Source: Flaviramulus basaltis
GTDB lineage: Bacteria; Bacteroidota; Bacteroidia; Flavobacteriales; Flavobacteriaceae
Direction of reading: 5' to 3'
Length of the DNA stretch: 64,000 nucleotides
NCBI RefSeq assembly: GCF_900114265.1
Contig: NZ_FPKV01000002.1
Span: 124,001 to 188,000, forward strand
Of the stretch, positions 6,664 to 15,454 are shown one piece after another. How positions within the stretch are numbered: the stretch's first letter is position 1; each line of letters opens with the position of its first letter. Position numbers and translations under genes: made by a program. The notes under the pieces are model-generated. The model had not been told where the DNA came from, made no database searches, and saw nothing but the letters and a program-made list of their open reading frames with translations.

Positions 6664-8217
6664 ATGTCCATTTCAAAAACAGAATTAGAAGATAGGAAAG
6701 AAGGAAAAGATTTATATAGTTACCAAAAAGGTGCTATTGATAAAATTTTTACAGCTTTTGAAGAATCCCCAGACGACTACCATTTATTGTATCAATTGCC
6801 TACAGGAGGTGGTAAAACAGTTATTTTTTCTGAAATTGTTAGACAATACCTTAAGCATCACAAAAAAAAGGTATTAGTAATGACGCATCGTATAGAATTA
6901 TGTAAGCAAACATCTAATGTGCTTACAGAATTTGGTGTTGTTAATAAGGTTGTAGATAGTAAAGCAGATTTAAGTGATCAATCAAATTATAGTTGTTTTG
7001 TAGCTATGGTTGAAACCTTAAATAATAGGTTGAATGATGATAAATTAGATATTTCTGATATTGGTTTAGTTATTATTGATGAAGCTCATTATAACTCTTT
7101 TACAAAACTATTTAAGTTCTTTAGTCAGTCGTTTATTTTAGGCGTTACAGCAACACCTTTAAGTTCTAGTATTGAGTTACCAATGACTGATAATTATGAT
7201 GAATTAATTGTTGGTGAAAGTATAGAATCACTTATAGAAAATGGTTTTTTATCTCGTGCTGAAATGTTTAGTTACAATGTTGGTTTAACCTCTTTAGTGG
7301 TTGGTGCTAATGGTGATTACACAGTTAAATCATCAGAAGACCTATACACAGATAACGACATGCTAACTAAGCTTTTACAGGCTTATGAAGAAAGAGCAAA
7401 AGGAAAGAAAACTCTAATTTTCAACAATGGTATAAATACTTCTTTACACGTTTACGATACGTTTAGAAGAGCAGGTTATCCTGTAGCACATTTAGACAAT
7501 ACCAATACCAAAAAAGAGCGTGCTCTTATACTAAAATGGTTTAAAAAGACACCAGATGCTATTTTAACATCTGTAAGTATTTTAACTACTGGTTTTGATG
7601 AGCCAACTGTAGAAAGTATTATTTTAAATAGAGCAACCAAATCATTAACACTTTATTACCAAATGATTGGTCGTGGTTCTCGTATTTTAAAAGATAAGAA
7701 AACATTTAGTGTTATAGATTTAGGAAATAATTTCCATCGCTTTGGACCTTGGGGAGATGATTTAGATTGGCAACGCATATTTAAATCGCCTAACTATTAT
7801 CTGGATTCTATTTTAAGTGATGATGATTTAGAAAGCAATTTTAGATATGAAATGCCAGACGAATTACGTGCTGAATTTTCAAAATCCAAAAATGTGTATT
7901 TCGATATACAAAAAACCTATGTAGATTCTATTAGAAATGGTGAATCTTCAAAAGTGGTTTTAGAACGCTCGATTGAACAACATGCAAAAATTTGCACTGA
8001 AAATAGCGAAGATGTTTATGATGCATTAGCATTAGCAAAAATGTTGGGTGACGATATTGATTTTAGAATACAACGCTATACAAAATGCATTAGCAAAAGC
8101 ACTTTTAATTTTGTTGAATGGTTAAAAGGAGATTACAGAAAAAAACTAAATGCTTATTTACGTTCGAATTTTGATGAAGTTTTTGAAGAAATTTATGGCT
8201 ACCCACCAGAAGATTAA
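6664..8217 (+). CDS. DEAD/DEAH-box superfamily II helicase (SSL2/RadD-like)
   Basis: A 517-residue cytoplasmic ATPase with two RecA-like domains. Seen motifs: YQKGAID before motif I, motif I QLPTGGGKT with Lys51, motif Ia MTHRIELC, motif II DEAH at 139-142, motif III region GVTATPL, motif V TTGFDEP and motif VI QMIGRGSR with Arg337 and Arg340. The layout matches SSL2/RadD-type helicases acting in DNA repair or recombination. The C-terminal 130 residues are acidic and basic helices without a known domain. It stands alone on the plus strand, followed by a cold-shock gene with its own promoter. The exact nucleic-acid substrate cannot be read from the sequence. Confidence 0.85.
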   Translation: MSISKTELEDRKEGKDLYSYQKGAIDKIFTAFEESPDDYHLLYQLPTGGGKTVIFSEIVRQYLKHHKKKVLVMTHRIELCKQTSNVLTEFGVVNKVVDSKADLSDQSNYSCFVAMVETLNNRLNDDKLDISDIGLVIIDEAHYNSFTKLFKFFSQSFILGVTATPLSSSIELPMTDNYDELIVGESIESLIENGFLSRAEMFSYNVGLTSLVVGANGDYTVKSSEDLYTDNDMLTKLLQAYEERAKGKKTLIFNNGINTSLHVYDTFRRAGYPVAHLDNTNTKKERALILKWFKKTPDAILTSVSILTTGFDEPTVESIILNRATKSLTLYYQMIGRGSRILKDKKTFSVIDLGNNFHRFGPWGDDLDWQRIFKSPNYYLDSILSDDDLESNFRYEMPDELRAEFSKSKNVYFDIQKTYVDSIRNGESSKVVLERSIEQHAKICTENSEDVYDALALAKMLGDDIDFRIQRYTKCISKSTFNFVEWLKGDYRKKLNAYLRSNFDEVFEEIYGYPPED

Positions 8218-8270
8218 TACTAGTATAATTTTTTACTATCATTTAATTTAACAACATTAAAAATAAGGCG

Positions 8271-8278
8271 TATCTTTA
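8271..8278 (+). promoter_or_regulatory. -7 box for the cold-shock-domain gene
   Basis: TATCTTTA, one mismatch from TAnnTTTG, 35 bp before ATG 8314 and placed in the only gap between this gene and the helicase. Confidence 0.4.
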
Positions 8279-8313
8279 CGTTCTAAAAATCCAAAAAACA
8301 TTCTAGGTAAACT

Positions 8314-8766
8314 ATGGCAAAATCGCAAGTAACATTTAACAAAATAGAAAAAGAAAAAAAACGCTTAAAGAAGAGAGAAGAAAAGCAAAAAAAGAAAGAC
8401 GCTCGAAAGGCTGAAGCTAAAGAAAACCCACAAGGTATTCAATTTGCTTATGTAGACTTTAATGGTAACTTAACAGATACACCTCCAGATCCTGCAATGC
8501 GAGAAAAAGTTGAAGCAGAAAGCATTGAATTAGGTATTCCTAAGAAAGAAGACAGAGAAGAAGAGGAGCCTGCAAACAAAGAAGGTAAAGTATCTTTCTT
8601 TGATCATTCAAAAGGTTTTGGTTTTATTTTAGATAGCATTAACCAAGAGAAATATTTTGTTCATGTTAGTGGCTTAATTGATGAAATTCAAGAAAACGAC
8701 AAAGTTACTTATGAGTTAGAGCGTGGTCAAAAAGGAATGAACGCCGTTAGAGTAAAAAAAATATAG
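8314..8766 (+). CDS. cold-shock-domain protein with charged N-terminal extension
   Basis: A 150-residue protein. Residues 8-37 are almost all Lys, Arg, Glu and Ala and should form a long charged helix. Residues 42-85 are a linker containing QFAYVDFNGNLTDTPPDP. The cold-shock OB fold spans about 89-150 with RNP1 KGFGFI and RNP2 YFVHVS, the RNA-binding signatures. It likely binds single-stranded RNA as a chaperone. The extended N-terminus is common in flavobacterial paralogues and sets it apart from the 63-residue CspA encoded at 31748. The next gene begins 31 bp after its stop. Confidence 0.85.
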   Translation: MAKSQVTFNKIEKEKKRLKKREEKQKKKDARKAEAKENPQGIQFAYVDFNGNLTDTPPDPAMREKVEAESIELGIPKKEDREEEEPANKEGKVSFFDHSKGFGFILDSINQEKYFVHVSGLIDEIQENDKVTYELERGQKGMNAVRVKKI

Positions 8767-8797
8767 TGTTTTTTTATTGAGTTTATTATAAAAACTT

Positions 8798-9712
8798 ATG
8801 GGTGTACCTCGTAAAACAATCACCATTGTATTAGCTTTTTTTGCAATTTACGTCATTTGGGGTTCTACCTACCTTCTTAATAAAATAGCAGTTTCAGAAT
8901 TATCACCTTTTTTTTTAGCTTCAGTTAGGTTTCTTTCAGCTGGAGCTATTATATTTTCTATAGCAAAGTTTATGAAGATGAACTTATCTATAACTAGAAA
9001 ACAGCTTATAAACGCAATCATATCAAGTTTTTTGTTTTTAGTTTATGGTAATGGTGTTTTTGTTTGGGCCTTAAAATATGTTGACAGTGGCTTTGGAGCA
9101 CTTATAGCTGCAACACAACCCTTGTTTGTGTTATTGTTAATGAAGTTAATTGACGGTAAAAAAATGCAAACAAATGCTATAATAGGGGTGGTATTAGGTA
9201 TTGTTGGTATGTATGTTTTAGTTAGTCAAAAAACATTTGTTACTCAGGAAGGTACTTTGTTAGGTATATTCATGATTTTAACTTGTGTACTTAGTTGGAG
9301 CTATGGAAGCATTTTTGTTTCGAACGCCAATTTACCAGCCAATTATTTTGTTAGTACGGCTTACCAAATGATTTCTGCTGGATTAATGCTTATAATACTA
9401 AGTTTTTCCTTAAACGAATCTTGGGTGTCTCCTATATCTTGGTCTACACCAGTAAAATGGTCTATGCTTCTTTTAATAGTATTTGGTAGTGTTGTTGCAT
9501 TTACAGCGTTTAATTATTTATTAAAAGTAGTTTCTACAGAAAAAGTTTCAACTTCAGCTTACGTAAATCCGGTAGTAGCAATTTTTATGGGTTGGTATAT
9601 TCTTGATGAAATTATTAGTGTGCAAACCTTTATTGCAGCCATTATTTTATTAACTGGCGTTTATTTTATCACTACTAAACGAAAAATTAGAATAAGACCT
9701 TTTGGACGTTAA
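8798..9712 (+). CDS. EamA-family (DMT) transporter 1
   Basis: A 304-residue inner-membrane protein with ten predicted spans arranged as two EamA repeats, the first beginning IYVIWGSTYLLNKIAVS and the second around ILTCVLSWSYGSIFVSN. Members export amino acids, nucleosides or other metabolites, and the substrate here is unknown. The C-terminus ends in a basic tail, TTKRKIRIRPFGR. It overlaps the next EamA gene by 11 bp, so the two are co-transcribed and may form a pair. They are not close copies of each other, so they are not a recent duplication. Confidence 0.85.
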   Translation: MGVPRKTITIVLAFFAIYVIWGSTYLLNKIAVSELSPFFLASVRFLSAGAIIFSIAKFMKMNLSITRKQLINAIISSFLFLVYGNGVFVWALKYVDSGFGALIAATQPLFVLLLMKLIDGKKMQTNAIIGVVLGIVGMYVLVSQKTFVTQEGTLLGIFMILTCVLSWSYGSIFVSNANLPANYFVSTAYQMISAGLMLIILSFSLNESWVSPISWSTPVKWSMLLLIVFGSVVAFTAFNYLLKVVSTEKVSTSAYVNPVVAIFMGWYILDEIISVQTFIAAIILLTGVYFITTKRKIRIRPFGR

Positions 9713-10553
9713 ATCTGCCATAAAATTTATGCTTATTAGCACATTGGCATTTGCTTGCATGAATAGTATTGTTAAGTATTTAGTTAATATTAGTGCTTAT
9801 CAAATTGTGTTTTTTAGATCCATAAGTTCCTTATTTTTTACATTCCCATATCTTTTAAAAAATAAGATTCCGCTTTTAGGAAACAATAAAAAATTAATGA
9901 TATTTAGAGGGTTAGTAGGTGTTACCTCAATGACATTATACTTTATGTCTACTAAATACTTACCAATAGGGACAGCTATTTCATTACGATACATGGCTCC
10001 AATTTTTGCTGCAATTTTTGCTGTATTCTTATTGAAAGAAAAAGTAAAAATATGGCAATGGTTCTTTTTTGCTATTGCTTTCGCAGGAGTTATTATCCTA
10101 AAAGGATTTGATACACAAATTAATAATTATGGCTTATTACTAATTTTTGGAGCAGCAATTTTTAGTGGCATGGTGTATGTTTTGTTAAGTAAAATAGGAA
10201 AAGGAGATCATCCAGTAGTAGTTGTAAATTATTTCATGGTTATAGCGACTATAGTTGGTGGTGTTTTATCAATTAATCATTGGGTGAACCCTGTTGGTAA
10301 AGAATGGTATTTATTGTTTAGTTTAGGTGTATTTGGCTATTTTGGTCAAGTTTATATGACCAAAGCTTTCCAAACGGCATCTACAACCCAAGTAGCACCA
10401 CTTAAATATATAGAAGTTATTTTCACTGTGTTATTTGGCATTTTTATATTTGCAGAAATTTATACCATTTGGAGTTTACTAGGTATTGCATTAATCATAT
10501 TAGGATTGGTTTTAAATGTGCTTTATAAATCAAAACTTCAAAACAAAAAATAA
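9702..10553 (+). CDS. EamA-family (DMT) transporter 2
   Basis: A 283-residue membrane protein with about ten spans and two EamA repeats (ALAFACMNSIVKYLV near the start, GAAIFSGMVYVLLSKIG for the second). The start is TTG 9702 inside the end of the previous gene; ATG 9729 is an alternative that trims nine residues without losing the first span. The overlap indicates translational coupling. SLRYMAPIFAAIFAVFLLKE is a typical EamA signature. Substrate unknown. The glycosyltransferase gene starts six bases after the stop, so the three genes are probably one transcript. Confidence 0.83.
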   Translation: MDVKSAIKFMLISTLAFACMNSIVKYLVNISAYQIVFFRSISSLFFTFPYLLKNKIPLLGNNKKLMIFRGLVGVTSMTLYFMSTKYLPIGTAISLRYMAPIFAAIFAVFLLKEKVKIWQWFFFAIAFAGVIILKGFDTQINNYGLLLIFGAAIFSGMVYVLLSKIGKGDHPVVVVNYFMVIATIVGGVLSINHWVNPVGKEWYLLFSLGVFGYFGQVYMTKAFQTASTTQVAPLKYIEVIFTVLFGIFIFAEIYTIWSLLGIALIILGLVLNVLYKSKLQNKK

Positions 10554-10559
10554 GAATTT

Positions 10560-11606
10560 GTGAAAGTACCTAAAGTAGTAAATAAAATTAGAAGACGTGT
10601 AATGCACAGCATTACTAAAAATATTGGAAAATCCTATACAGACCCAATAGTTGATGCATCTAAAAAATTAGATATTAAAAAAGTACTAATTATTCGCCCT
10701 AATCACCGCTTAGGTAATCAATTATTACTTACACCAATAGTGCAAGAAGTTATCAATACATTTCCAGATTGTAAAATAGATTTGTTTGTAAAAGGCGGTG
10801 TTGCAAATCCTGTTTTTCAAAATTATAAGGAAATTAATAAAATTATTCAACTTCCTAAAAAGCCCTTTAATAATTTATTTAAATATGCTAAGGATTGGAT
10901 TTCAATTAAAAGCACGCATTACGATTTAGTTATTAATGGAGATAAAGACTCGTCTTCAGGAAGATTACTTACTCAAATTAGTAAAGCAACATTTAAAGTT
11001 TTTGGAGATGTTCATGAAGACATACAAGCTACGTTTCCAGATTATAAACACATTTCTAAATATCCAATTTATAATTTAAGACGTTATTTAGTAAAATTAG
11101 GTTTTAATGAAAACACAAGTCCTTTACCACTATTAAATATTAAACTTAATACCGAAGAAATAACTCAAGGAAAAATAATATTAGACGATATTATTAAAAA
11201 CAACAAAAAAACCATCTGTATTTACACTAATGCTACAGGTGATAAATGTTATTCTGAAGATTGGTGGGAAACCTTTTACTCAAGATTAAAAATTGAATAT
11301 CCAGAATATAATATCATTGAAATGTTGCCTATTGAGAACATTTCAAAAATTAACTTTAAAGCACCTCATTTCTACAGTAAGGATATTCGCGAAATGGGAG
11401 CTATTATTAATAACACAGCCATATTTATTGCTGCCGATAATGGCGTTATGCATTTAGCTAGTGCATCATTAACACCTACAATTGGTTTCTTTTCTATTAC
11501 AGATACAAATATTTATGAGCCTTATGGTAATGGGAGTATAGCACTAAACACTAATGAATCTAATATTGAGGATTGGATACAATCTATTAATAAAATTCTA
11601 AAATAA
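10560..11606 (+). CDS. glycosyltransferase family 9 (heptosyltransferase-like)
   Basis: A 348-residue cytoplasmic protein starting at GTG 10560, six bases after the transporter gene. A basic N-terminal stretch precedes KVLIIRPNHRLGNQLLLTP, which is the GT9 signature around the first Rossmann strand; the C-terminal half shows FIAADNGVMHLASASLTPTI, the conserved ADP-heptose binding region with Asp and His. GT9 enzymes add heptose or related sugars to the lipopolysaccharide core. It is not within a larger lipopolysaccharide cluster here, so its acceptor is unknown. Length is normal for the family. Confidence 0.83.
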   Translation: MKVPKVVNKIRRRVMHSITKNIGKSYTDPIVDASKKLDIKKVLIIRPNHRLGNQLLLTPIVQEVINTFPDCKIDLFVKGGVANPVFQNYKEINKIIQLPKKPFNNLFKYAKDWISIKSTHYDLVINGDKDSSSGRLLTQISKATFKVFGDVHEDIQATFPDYKHISKYPIYNLRRYLVKLGFNENTSPLPLLNIKLNTEEITQGKIILDDIIKNNKKTICIYTNATGDKCYSEDWWETFYSRLKIEYPEYNIIEMLPIENISKINFKAPHFYSKDIREMGAIINNTAIFIAADNGVMHLASASLTPTIGFFSITDTNIYEPYGNGSIALNTNESNIEDWIQSINKILK

Positions 11607-11643
11607 TTCCAATAAATCAGTAAGTCATAATTTATTCTTTCTC

Positions 11644-11651
11644 TATCTTTA
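11644..11651 (+). promoter_or_regulatory. -7 box for the Crp/Fnr gene at 11685
   Basis: TATCTTTA, one base off TAnnTTTG, 33 bp before the ATG. It lies in the 78-bp gap after the glycosyltransferase gene. Confidence 0.4.
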
Positions 11652-11684
11652 TATATCTAAAAAAGTAGCTAGAATAATTAGAAT

Positions 11685-12260
11685 ATGCATGAAACTATAA
11701 GCAATCATGTAAAAAAATATGTGAATCCTTCAGAAAAAGATTTGCAATTATTTACATCCATGTTAAATCAAGTAAAGTTATCTAAACGAAAATTTTTACT
11801 ACAACCAGGTACACATGTTAAACATGAGTATTTTGTTATTAAAGGCTGTTTAAAAGCGTATTATGCAGATGATAAAGGAAGTAATCATATTGTTCAATTT
11901 GCTATAGAAAACTGGTGGATTGGAGATTTTGATGCTTTTTATAATCTCATCCCTTCAAAATTATATATTGAAGCCATTGAGGATTCTACTTTATTAGGTA
12001 TTAATTATGACGACCTTCAAGAATTGTTTACAAAAGCACCCATTTTTGAAAGATATTTTAGATTGTTGGTAAATGGCGCATTCATATCGCAGCGTAAAAG
12101 GATATTATCGTCATTAGTAAAAGATACTAAAGAACGCTATTTAGAATTTTGTGAAACGTATCCCAGTATTGAAGATCGTGTTCCAGATTATCATATTGCT
12201 AATTACTTAGGTGTGTCGCCCGAAAGTTTAAGTCGCATAAGGCGTAAACTTAAAAGTTAA
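11685..12260 (+). CDS. Crp/Fnr-family transcriptional regulator
   Basis: A 191-residue protein with an N-terminal cyclic-nucleotide-binding-like barrel (about 25-115; FLLQPGTHVKHEYFVIKGCL, DWWIGDF-type NWWIGDF) and a C-terminal HTH (about 145-191; VPDYHIANYLGVSPESLSRI, ending RRKLKS). No Cys cluster for an iron-sulphur centre is present, so an FNR-type oxygen sensor is unlikely. The next genes, on the same strand, encode an ene-reductase, a dienelactone hydrolase and an OsmC protein, and a perfect AATTGA-N6-TCAATT palindrome lies between. Control of that operon is therefore the best guess. The ligand is unknown. Confidence 0.88.
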   Translation: MHETISNHVKKYVNPSEKDLQLFTSMLNQVKLSKRKFLLQPGTHVKHEYFVIKGCLKAYYADDKGSNHIVQFAIENWWIGDFDAFYNLIPSKLYIEAIEDSTLLGINYDDLQELFTKAPIFERYFRLLVNGAFISQRKRILSSLVKDTKERYLEFCETYPSIEDRVPDYHIANYLGVSPESLSRIRRKLKS

Positions 12261-12269
12261 TATTTTCAT

Positions 12270-12287
12270 AATTGATATAGGTCAATT
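12270..12287. promoter_or_regulatory. probable Crp/Fnr operator
   Basis: AATTGA, six bases, TCAATT: a perfect dyad of the FNR/CRP size class (TTGA-N6-TCAA). It lies ten bases after the regulator stop codon and 65 bp before the ene-reductase ATG. TAAATTTG at 12308-12315, an exact -7 match, is 20 bp downstream, so the site would be at an activating distance. Confidence 0.6.
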
Positions 12288-12351
12288 AAATTAACTAACT
12301 CATTGATTAAATTTGTTTAAAGAATAAATTTTAAAATAAATATCACAAACA

Positions 12352-13461
12352 ATGAGCAATCAATCTTTATTAAAACCGTATATAAGTAAAAACTTAAACC
12401 TTAAAAACAGAGTGGTAATGGCACCAATGACGCGAAGTAGAGCCGTTAATGATGACCATAAACCAACAGATGATTTACAAGGTATTTATTACGAACAACG
12501 CGCATCTGCAGGCTTAATTATTACAGAAGGATCACAAGTATCTAAAAAAGCTGTAGGTTACATTAATACACCAGGAATATATTCTGAAGAACAAGTTGAA
12601 GGCTGGAAAAAAGTAACCAAGCGTGTGCATGATAAAGGTGGTAAAATATTTATTCAATTATGGCATGTTGGTCGTATGTCTCATCCCGATTTTCATGATG
12701 GTGATTTACCTTTATCGGCCTCAGACATAAATCCAGATTCAAAATCGTATACACCAAGTGGTTTTAAAGATACTGTAGCACCAAAGGCTATGACCAAATC
12801 TGATATAGAACAAACTATCACCGATTTTCAAAATGCAGCAAAAAATGCTATTGATGCTGGTTTTGATGGTGTAGAAATTCATTCTTCAAATGGTTATTTA
12901 TTTCACCAATTCTTCAACGGAACTTCAAATCATAGAATGGATGAATATGGAGGAAGTATAGAAAACAAGGCACGTTTCTTCTTTGAGGTTTTAGATGCTG
13001 TTAAAGAAGTCATTCCAGAAGAAAAAATAGGAGCGAGATTTAATCCTTCATTAAATGGTATTTTTGGAATGACTATGGATGAAGAAACTATTCCTACTTT
13101 CGAATATATTATTAAAAAGTTAAACGATTATAATTTGGCTTACGTTCATTTATCAGAGCCATTTAATGATGTTTCAGATATTCCTTATGCAGTTACAGAA
13201 ATTGCTAAACATTTTAGACCGCTTTACAACGGAACTTTAATGATTAATGCAGGATTTACACAAGAAACAGGAAATGAAATAATAGACTCTGAAAATGCCG
13301 ATTTAGTAGCTTTTGGTAAACTATATATCTCTAATCCAGATTTGGTAGAACGCTTTGAAAATAATATTAAATTAGCTGAATGGGATGAAGATACTTTTTA
13401 TACACCTGGAGAAAAGGGGTATACCGATTATCCAGCTGTAACAAAAGAACAACTTGCTTAA
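12352..13461 (+). CDS. alkene reductase, Old Yellow Enzyme family
   Basis: A 369-residue FMN-dependent enzyme of the NemA/OYE class. Seen features: NRVVMAPMTRSRA near residue 20, LWHVGRMSHPD near 105, the substrate-anion site VEIHSSNGYLFHQF near 175, and YGGSIENKARFF, all conserved in classical ene-reductases. It reduces activated double bonds of enals, enones or nitro compounds with NAD(P)H in the cytoplasm. It is the first gene of an operon with a dienelactone-hydrolase-like lipoprotein (15 bp later) and an OsmC protein. The operator-like palindrome upstream suggests control by the adjacent Crp/Fnr protein, giving an electrophile-response unit. Confidence 0.9.
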   Translation: MSNQSLLKPYISKNLNLKNRVVMAPMTRSRAVNDDHKPTDDLQGIYYEQRASAGLIITEGSQVSKKAVGYINTPGIYSEEQVEGWKKVTKRVHDKGGKIFIQLWHVGRMSHPDFHDGDLPLSASDINPDSKSYTPSGFKDTVAPKAMTKSDIEQTITDFQNAAKNAIDAGFDGVEIHSSNGYLFHQFFNGTSNHRMDEYGGSIENKARFFFEVLDAVKEVIPEEKIGARFNPSLNGIFGMTMDEETIPTFEYIIKKLNDYNLAYVHLSEPFNDVSDIPYAVTEIAKHFRPLYNGTLMINAGFTQETGNEIIDSENADLVAFGKLYISNPDLVERFENNIKLAEWDEDTFYTPGEKGYTDYPAVTKEQLA

Positions 13462-13476
13462 TTAAAAATAAAACTT

Positions 13477-14325
13477 ATGAAAAAACAATTTAAAATTAAA
13501 AACACACTACTTATTGCTACACTTGCATTAGGTGCTTTTACATCATGTAAGGAAAAGCCAAAAGAGAAAGTTGAAGATGTTGTTACAAAAGAGGTTAAAC
13601 TAGAAGGTTCTGAAGTAACATATAGTGCAGATAGCACTGAAATGAAAGGTTATATTGTTTACGATAAAAACATTGAAGGTAAACGTCCGGGAATTATTGT
13701 CGTTCACGAATGGTGGGGACATAATGATTATACACGCGAACGTGCAGATATGCTAGCAGATTTAGGTTATACAGCTATTGCAATTGATATGTATGGCGAT
13801 GGCAAACAAGCAGCACATCCACAAGATGCAGGAAAATTTTCTGGAATGGTGATGCAAAACATAGATGTCGCTAAGGCACGTTTTGATGCAGCCTTAGAGG
13901 TTTTAAAAAATAATCCATCGGTGGATAGTACAAAAATAGCTGCTGTTGGATATTGCTTTGGTGGTAGTGTTGTACTAACTATGGCAAATGCAGGCGAAGA
14001 TTTAGATGCTGTTGCAGCATTTCATAGTGGTGTGCAATTACCAATCATGCCAAACGATAAGCTAAAAGCAAAAGTATTAGTTGCAAATGGAGCAGATGAT
14101 CCTTTTGTTTCACCAGAATCGGTTACAAACTTTAAACATGCTATGGATAGTGTTCATGCAGATTATGAGTATGTATCATATCCTGGTGCAAAACATGCTT
14201 ATACCAGTAAAGGTGCAGATGCTTTAGGTAAAAAGTTTGAATTACCTTTAGAATATAATGCAGAAGCCGATGCAAAATCATGGGTAGCATTACAAGACTT
14301 ATTAAACAAAACATTTAGTAAATAA
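13477..14325 (+). CDS. dienelactone hydrolase family lipoprotein
   Basis: A 282-residue alpha/beta hydrolase with an N-terminal lipoprotein signal: hydrophobic residues 10-21 then FTSC with Cys at about 24. After a charged linker (KEKPKEKVEDV) the DLH domain shows VVHEWWGHNDYTRERADMLA, the nucleophile Cys160 in GYCFGGS, Asp207/208 in GADDPFV and His240 in GAKHAYTS, so the Cys-Asp-His triad is complete. The enzyme class hydrolyses dienelactones and other lactones or esters. The lipid anchor places it at the outer or inner membrane on the periplasmic side, unlike cytoplasmic catabolic DLH. It sits between ene-reductase and OsmC genes with spacings of 15 and 5 bp. Confidence 0.88.
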   Translation: MKKQFKIKNTLLIATLALGAFTSCKEKPKEKVEDVVTKEVKLEGSEVTYSADSTEMKGYIVYDKNIEGKRPGIIVVHEWWGHNDYTRERADMLADLGYTAIAIDMYGDGKQAAHPQDAGKFSGMVMQNIDVAKARFDAALEVLKNNPSVDSTKIAAVGYCFGGSVVLTMANAGEDLDAVAAFHSGVQLPIMPNDKLKAKVLVANGADDPFVSPESVTNFKHAMDSVHADYEYVSYPGAKHAYTSKGADALGKKFELPLEYNAEADAKSWVALQDLLNKTFSK

Positions 14326-14330
14326 AGATT

Positions 14331-14756
14331 ATGAAATTTACAAGAAAAGCTAATGCCCAATGGAAGGGTAGTGGCAAAGAAGGAAAAGGATCATTAACAA
14401 CAGGAAGTAAAGTACTTGAAAATACTCAATATTCATTTCATACGCGTTTTGAAGATGGAGAAAAAGGTACAAATCCAGAAGAACTTATTGGAGCAGCACA
14501 CGCAGGTTGTTTTGCTATGCAATTAAGTTTTTTATTAAACGAAGCTGAATTTACAGCGACAACTTTAGATGTTGATGCTACTGTTACTTTTGAAGATGGA
14601 AGCATTACACAAGTTGTTTTAAACTTAGAAGGAGATGTTCCAAATATTGATGCAGAACAATTTCAACAAATAGCTAATAAAGCAAAAGAAGTTTGTCCTA
14701 TTTCAAAATTATTAAACACGAAAATTGAATTAAAAGTTAGTTTGACTAGCAGTTAG
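14331..14756 (+). CDS. osmC: OsmC-family peroxiredoxin
   Basis: A 141-residue protein of usual length. The two redox cysteines are present, Cys60 in AHAGCFAMQ and Cys122 in VCPISKLL, along with EELIGAAHAGC and the N-terminal ARWxGxxxxGKG-like AQWKGSGKEGKGSLTT. OsmC reduces organic hydroperoxides with thiol or lipoamide reductants in the cytoplasm. It is the last gene of the ene-reductase/DLH/OsmC operon, five bases after the DLH stop, and is followed by a strong terminator. The set as a whole points to defence against reactive electrophiles and peroxides. Confidence 0.92.
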   Translation: MKFTRKANAQWKGSGKEGKGSLTTGSKVLENTQYSFHTRFEDGEKGTNPEELIGAAHAGCFAMQLSFLLNEAEFTATTLDVDATVTFEDGSITQVVLNLEGDVPNIDAEQFQQIANKAKEVCPISKLLNTKIELKVSLTSS

Positions 14757-14786
14757 TTAGCTATATAAAACTTCAATAATAATAAG

Positions 14787-14820
14787 ACCAGCAAAATGAT
14801 TTTTTGCTGGTTTTTTTTTT
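14787..14820 (+). terminator. terminator of the ene-reductase/osmC operon
   Basis: Stem ACCAGCAAAA and TTTTGCTGGT (10 bp), loop of 5, followed by ten T. It is 31 bp after the osmC stop. Confidence 0.92.
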
Positions 14821-14853
14821 ATCTTTAAGTGTTATAGTTAAACATTATTTAAA

Positions 14854-15399
14854 ATGTTTCCAATAAAAATATATAGCCTTAGAATTGTACCACTTAACCC
14901 TATTTACAACGAGATTGTTGCTTTAAAAAGGATGTTTATAGAGACTTTTGGCAATCAGAAATTTTCAAAATCAATTCCTCATATTACTTTAGCTACTTTT
15001 GAAATGGATTACGGCTATCAAGAGTTTTTGCTAAAAGCTTTTAATCAACTGTCAAACATGAAACAGTTTCAATTAGAAATAAATGGTTTTGATGTGTTTG
15101 AAAATAAAACGGAGGTATTATTTCTAAAGTTAGCAGAGAATGAAATTATTAATCAAATATTACAAAATCTTAAAATTTTATGGATTAGAGATTTACATAG
15201 AAAATATAGCTCATTAAATATTCCTAATTTATTACACATGACTATTTCTAATGCAAAAGGAAAAGAAATGTTGTATAAGAGCTTAGATTTATTTCAAGAA
15301 ATAGATTATTATAGACAGATTCAAGTTAATAAATTAACACTTGTGTCAAGATATGAAGGAAAAACTTGGGATTGGGAACATCACATCAATCTTTCCTAG
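14854..15399 (+). CDS. 2'-5' RNA ligase-like 2H phosphoesterase
   Basis: A 181-residue protein with the two H-x-T/S motifs of the 2H phosphoesterase fold: HIT at 43-45 (SIPHITLATFE) and HMT at 128-130 (LLHMTISNA). The two are 85 residues apart, as in LigT/ThpR and related cyclic phosphodiesterases. Members ligate or cleave 2',5' or 2',3'-cyclic phosphate linkages in RNA; the actual reaction here is unknown. It begins 33 bp after a terminator and stands alone, ending before the convergent permease gene. Confidence 0.8.
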   Translation: MFPIKIYSLRIVPLNPIYNEIVALKRMFIETFGNQKFSKSIPHITLATFEMDYGYQEFLLKAFNQLSNMKQFQLEINGFDVFENKTEVLFLKLAENEIINQILQNLKILWIRDLHRKYSSLNIPNLLHMTISNAKGKEMLYKSLDLFQEIDYYRQIQVNKLTLVSRYEGKTWDWEHHINLS

Positions 15400-15454
15400 T
15401 AAGCTTTTTTTACATCCATTTTTTTAATTAGATAACTCTTTAAAAAGTTTGAAA

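Noticed and set aside
8798-10553. Two EamA genes as a recent duplication
   Set aside because: Apart from the fold the sequences differ throughout.
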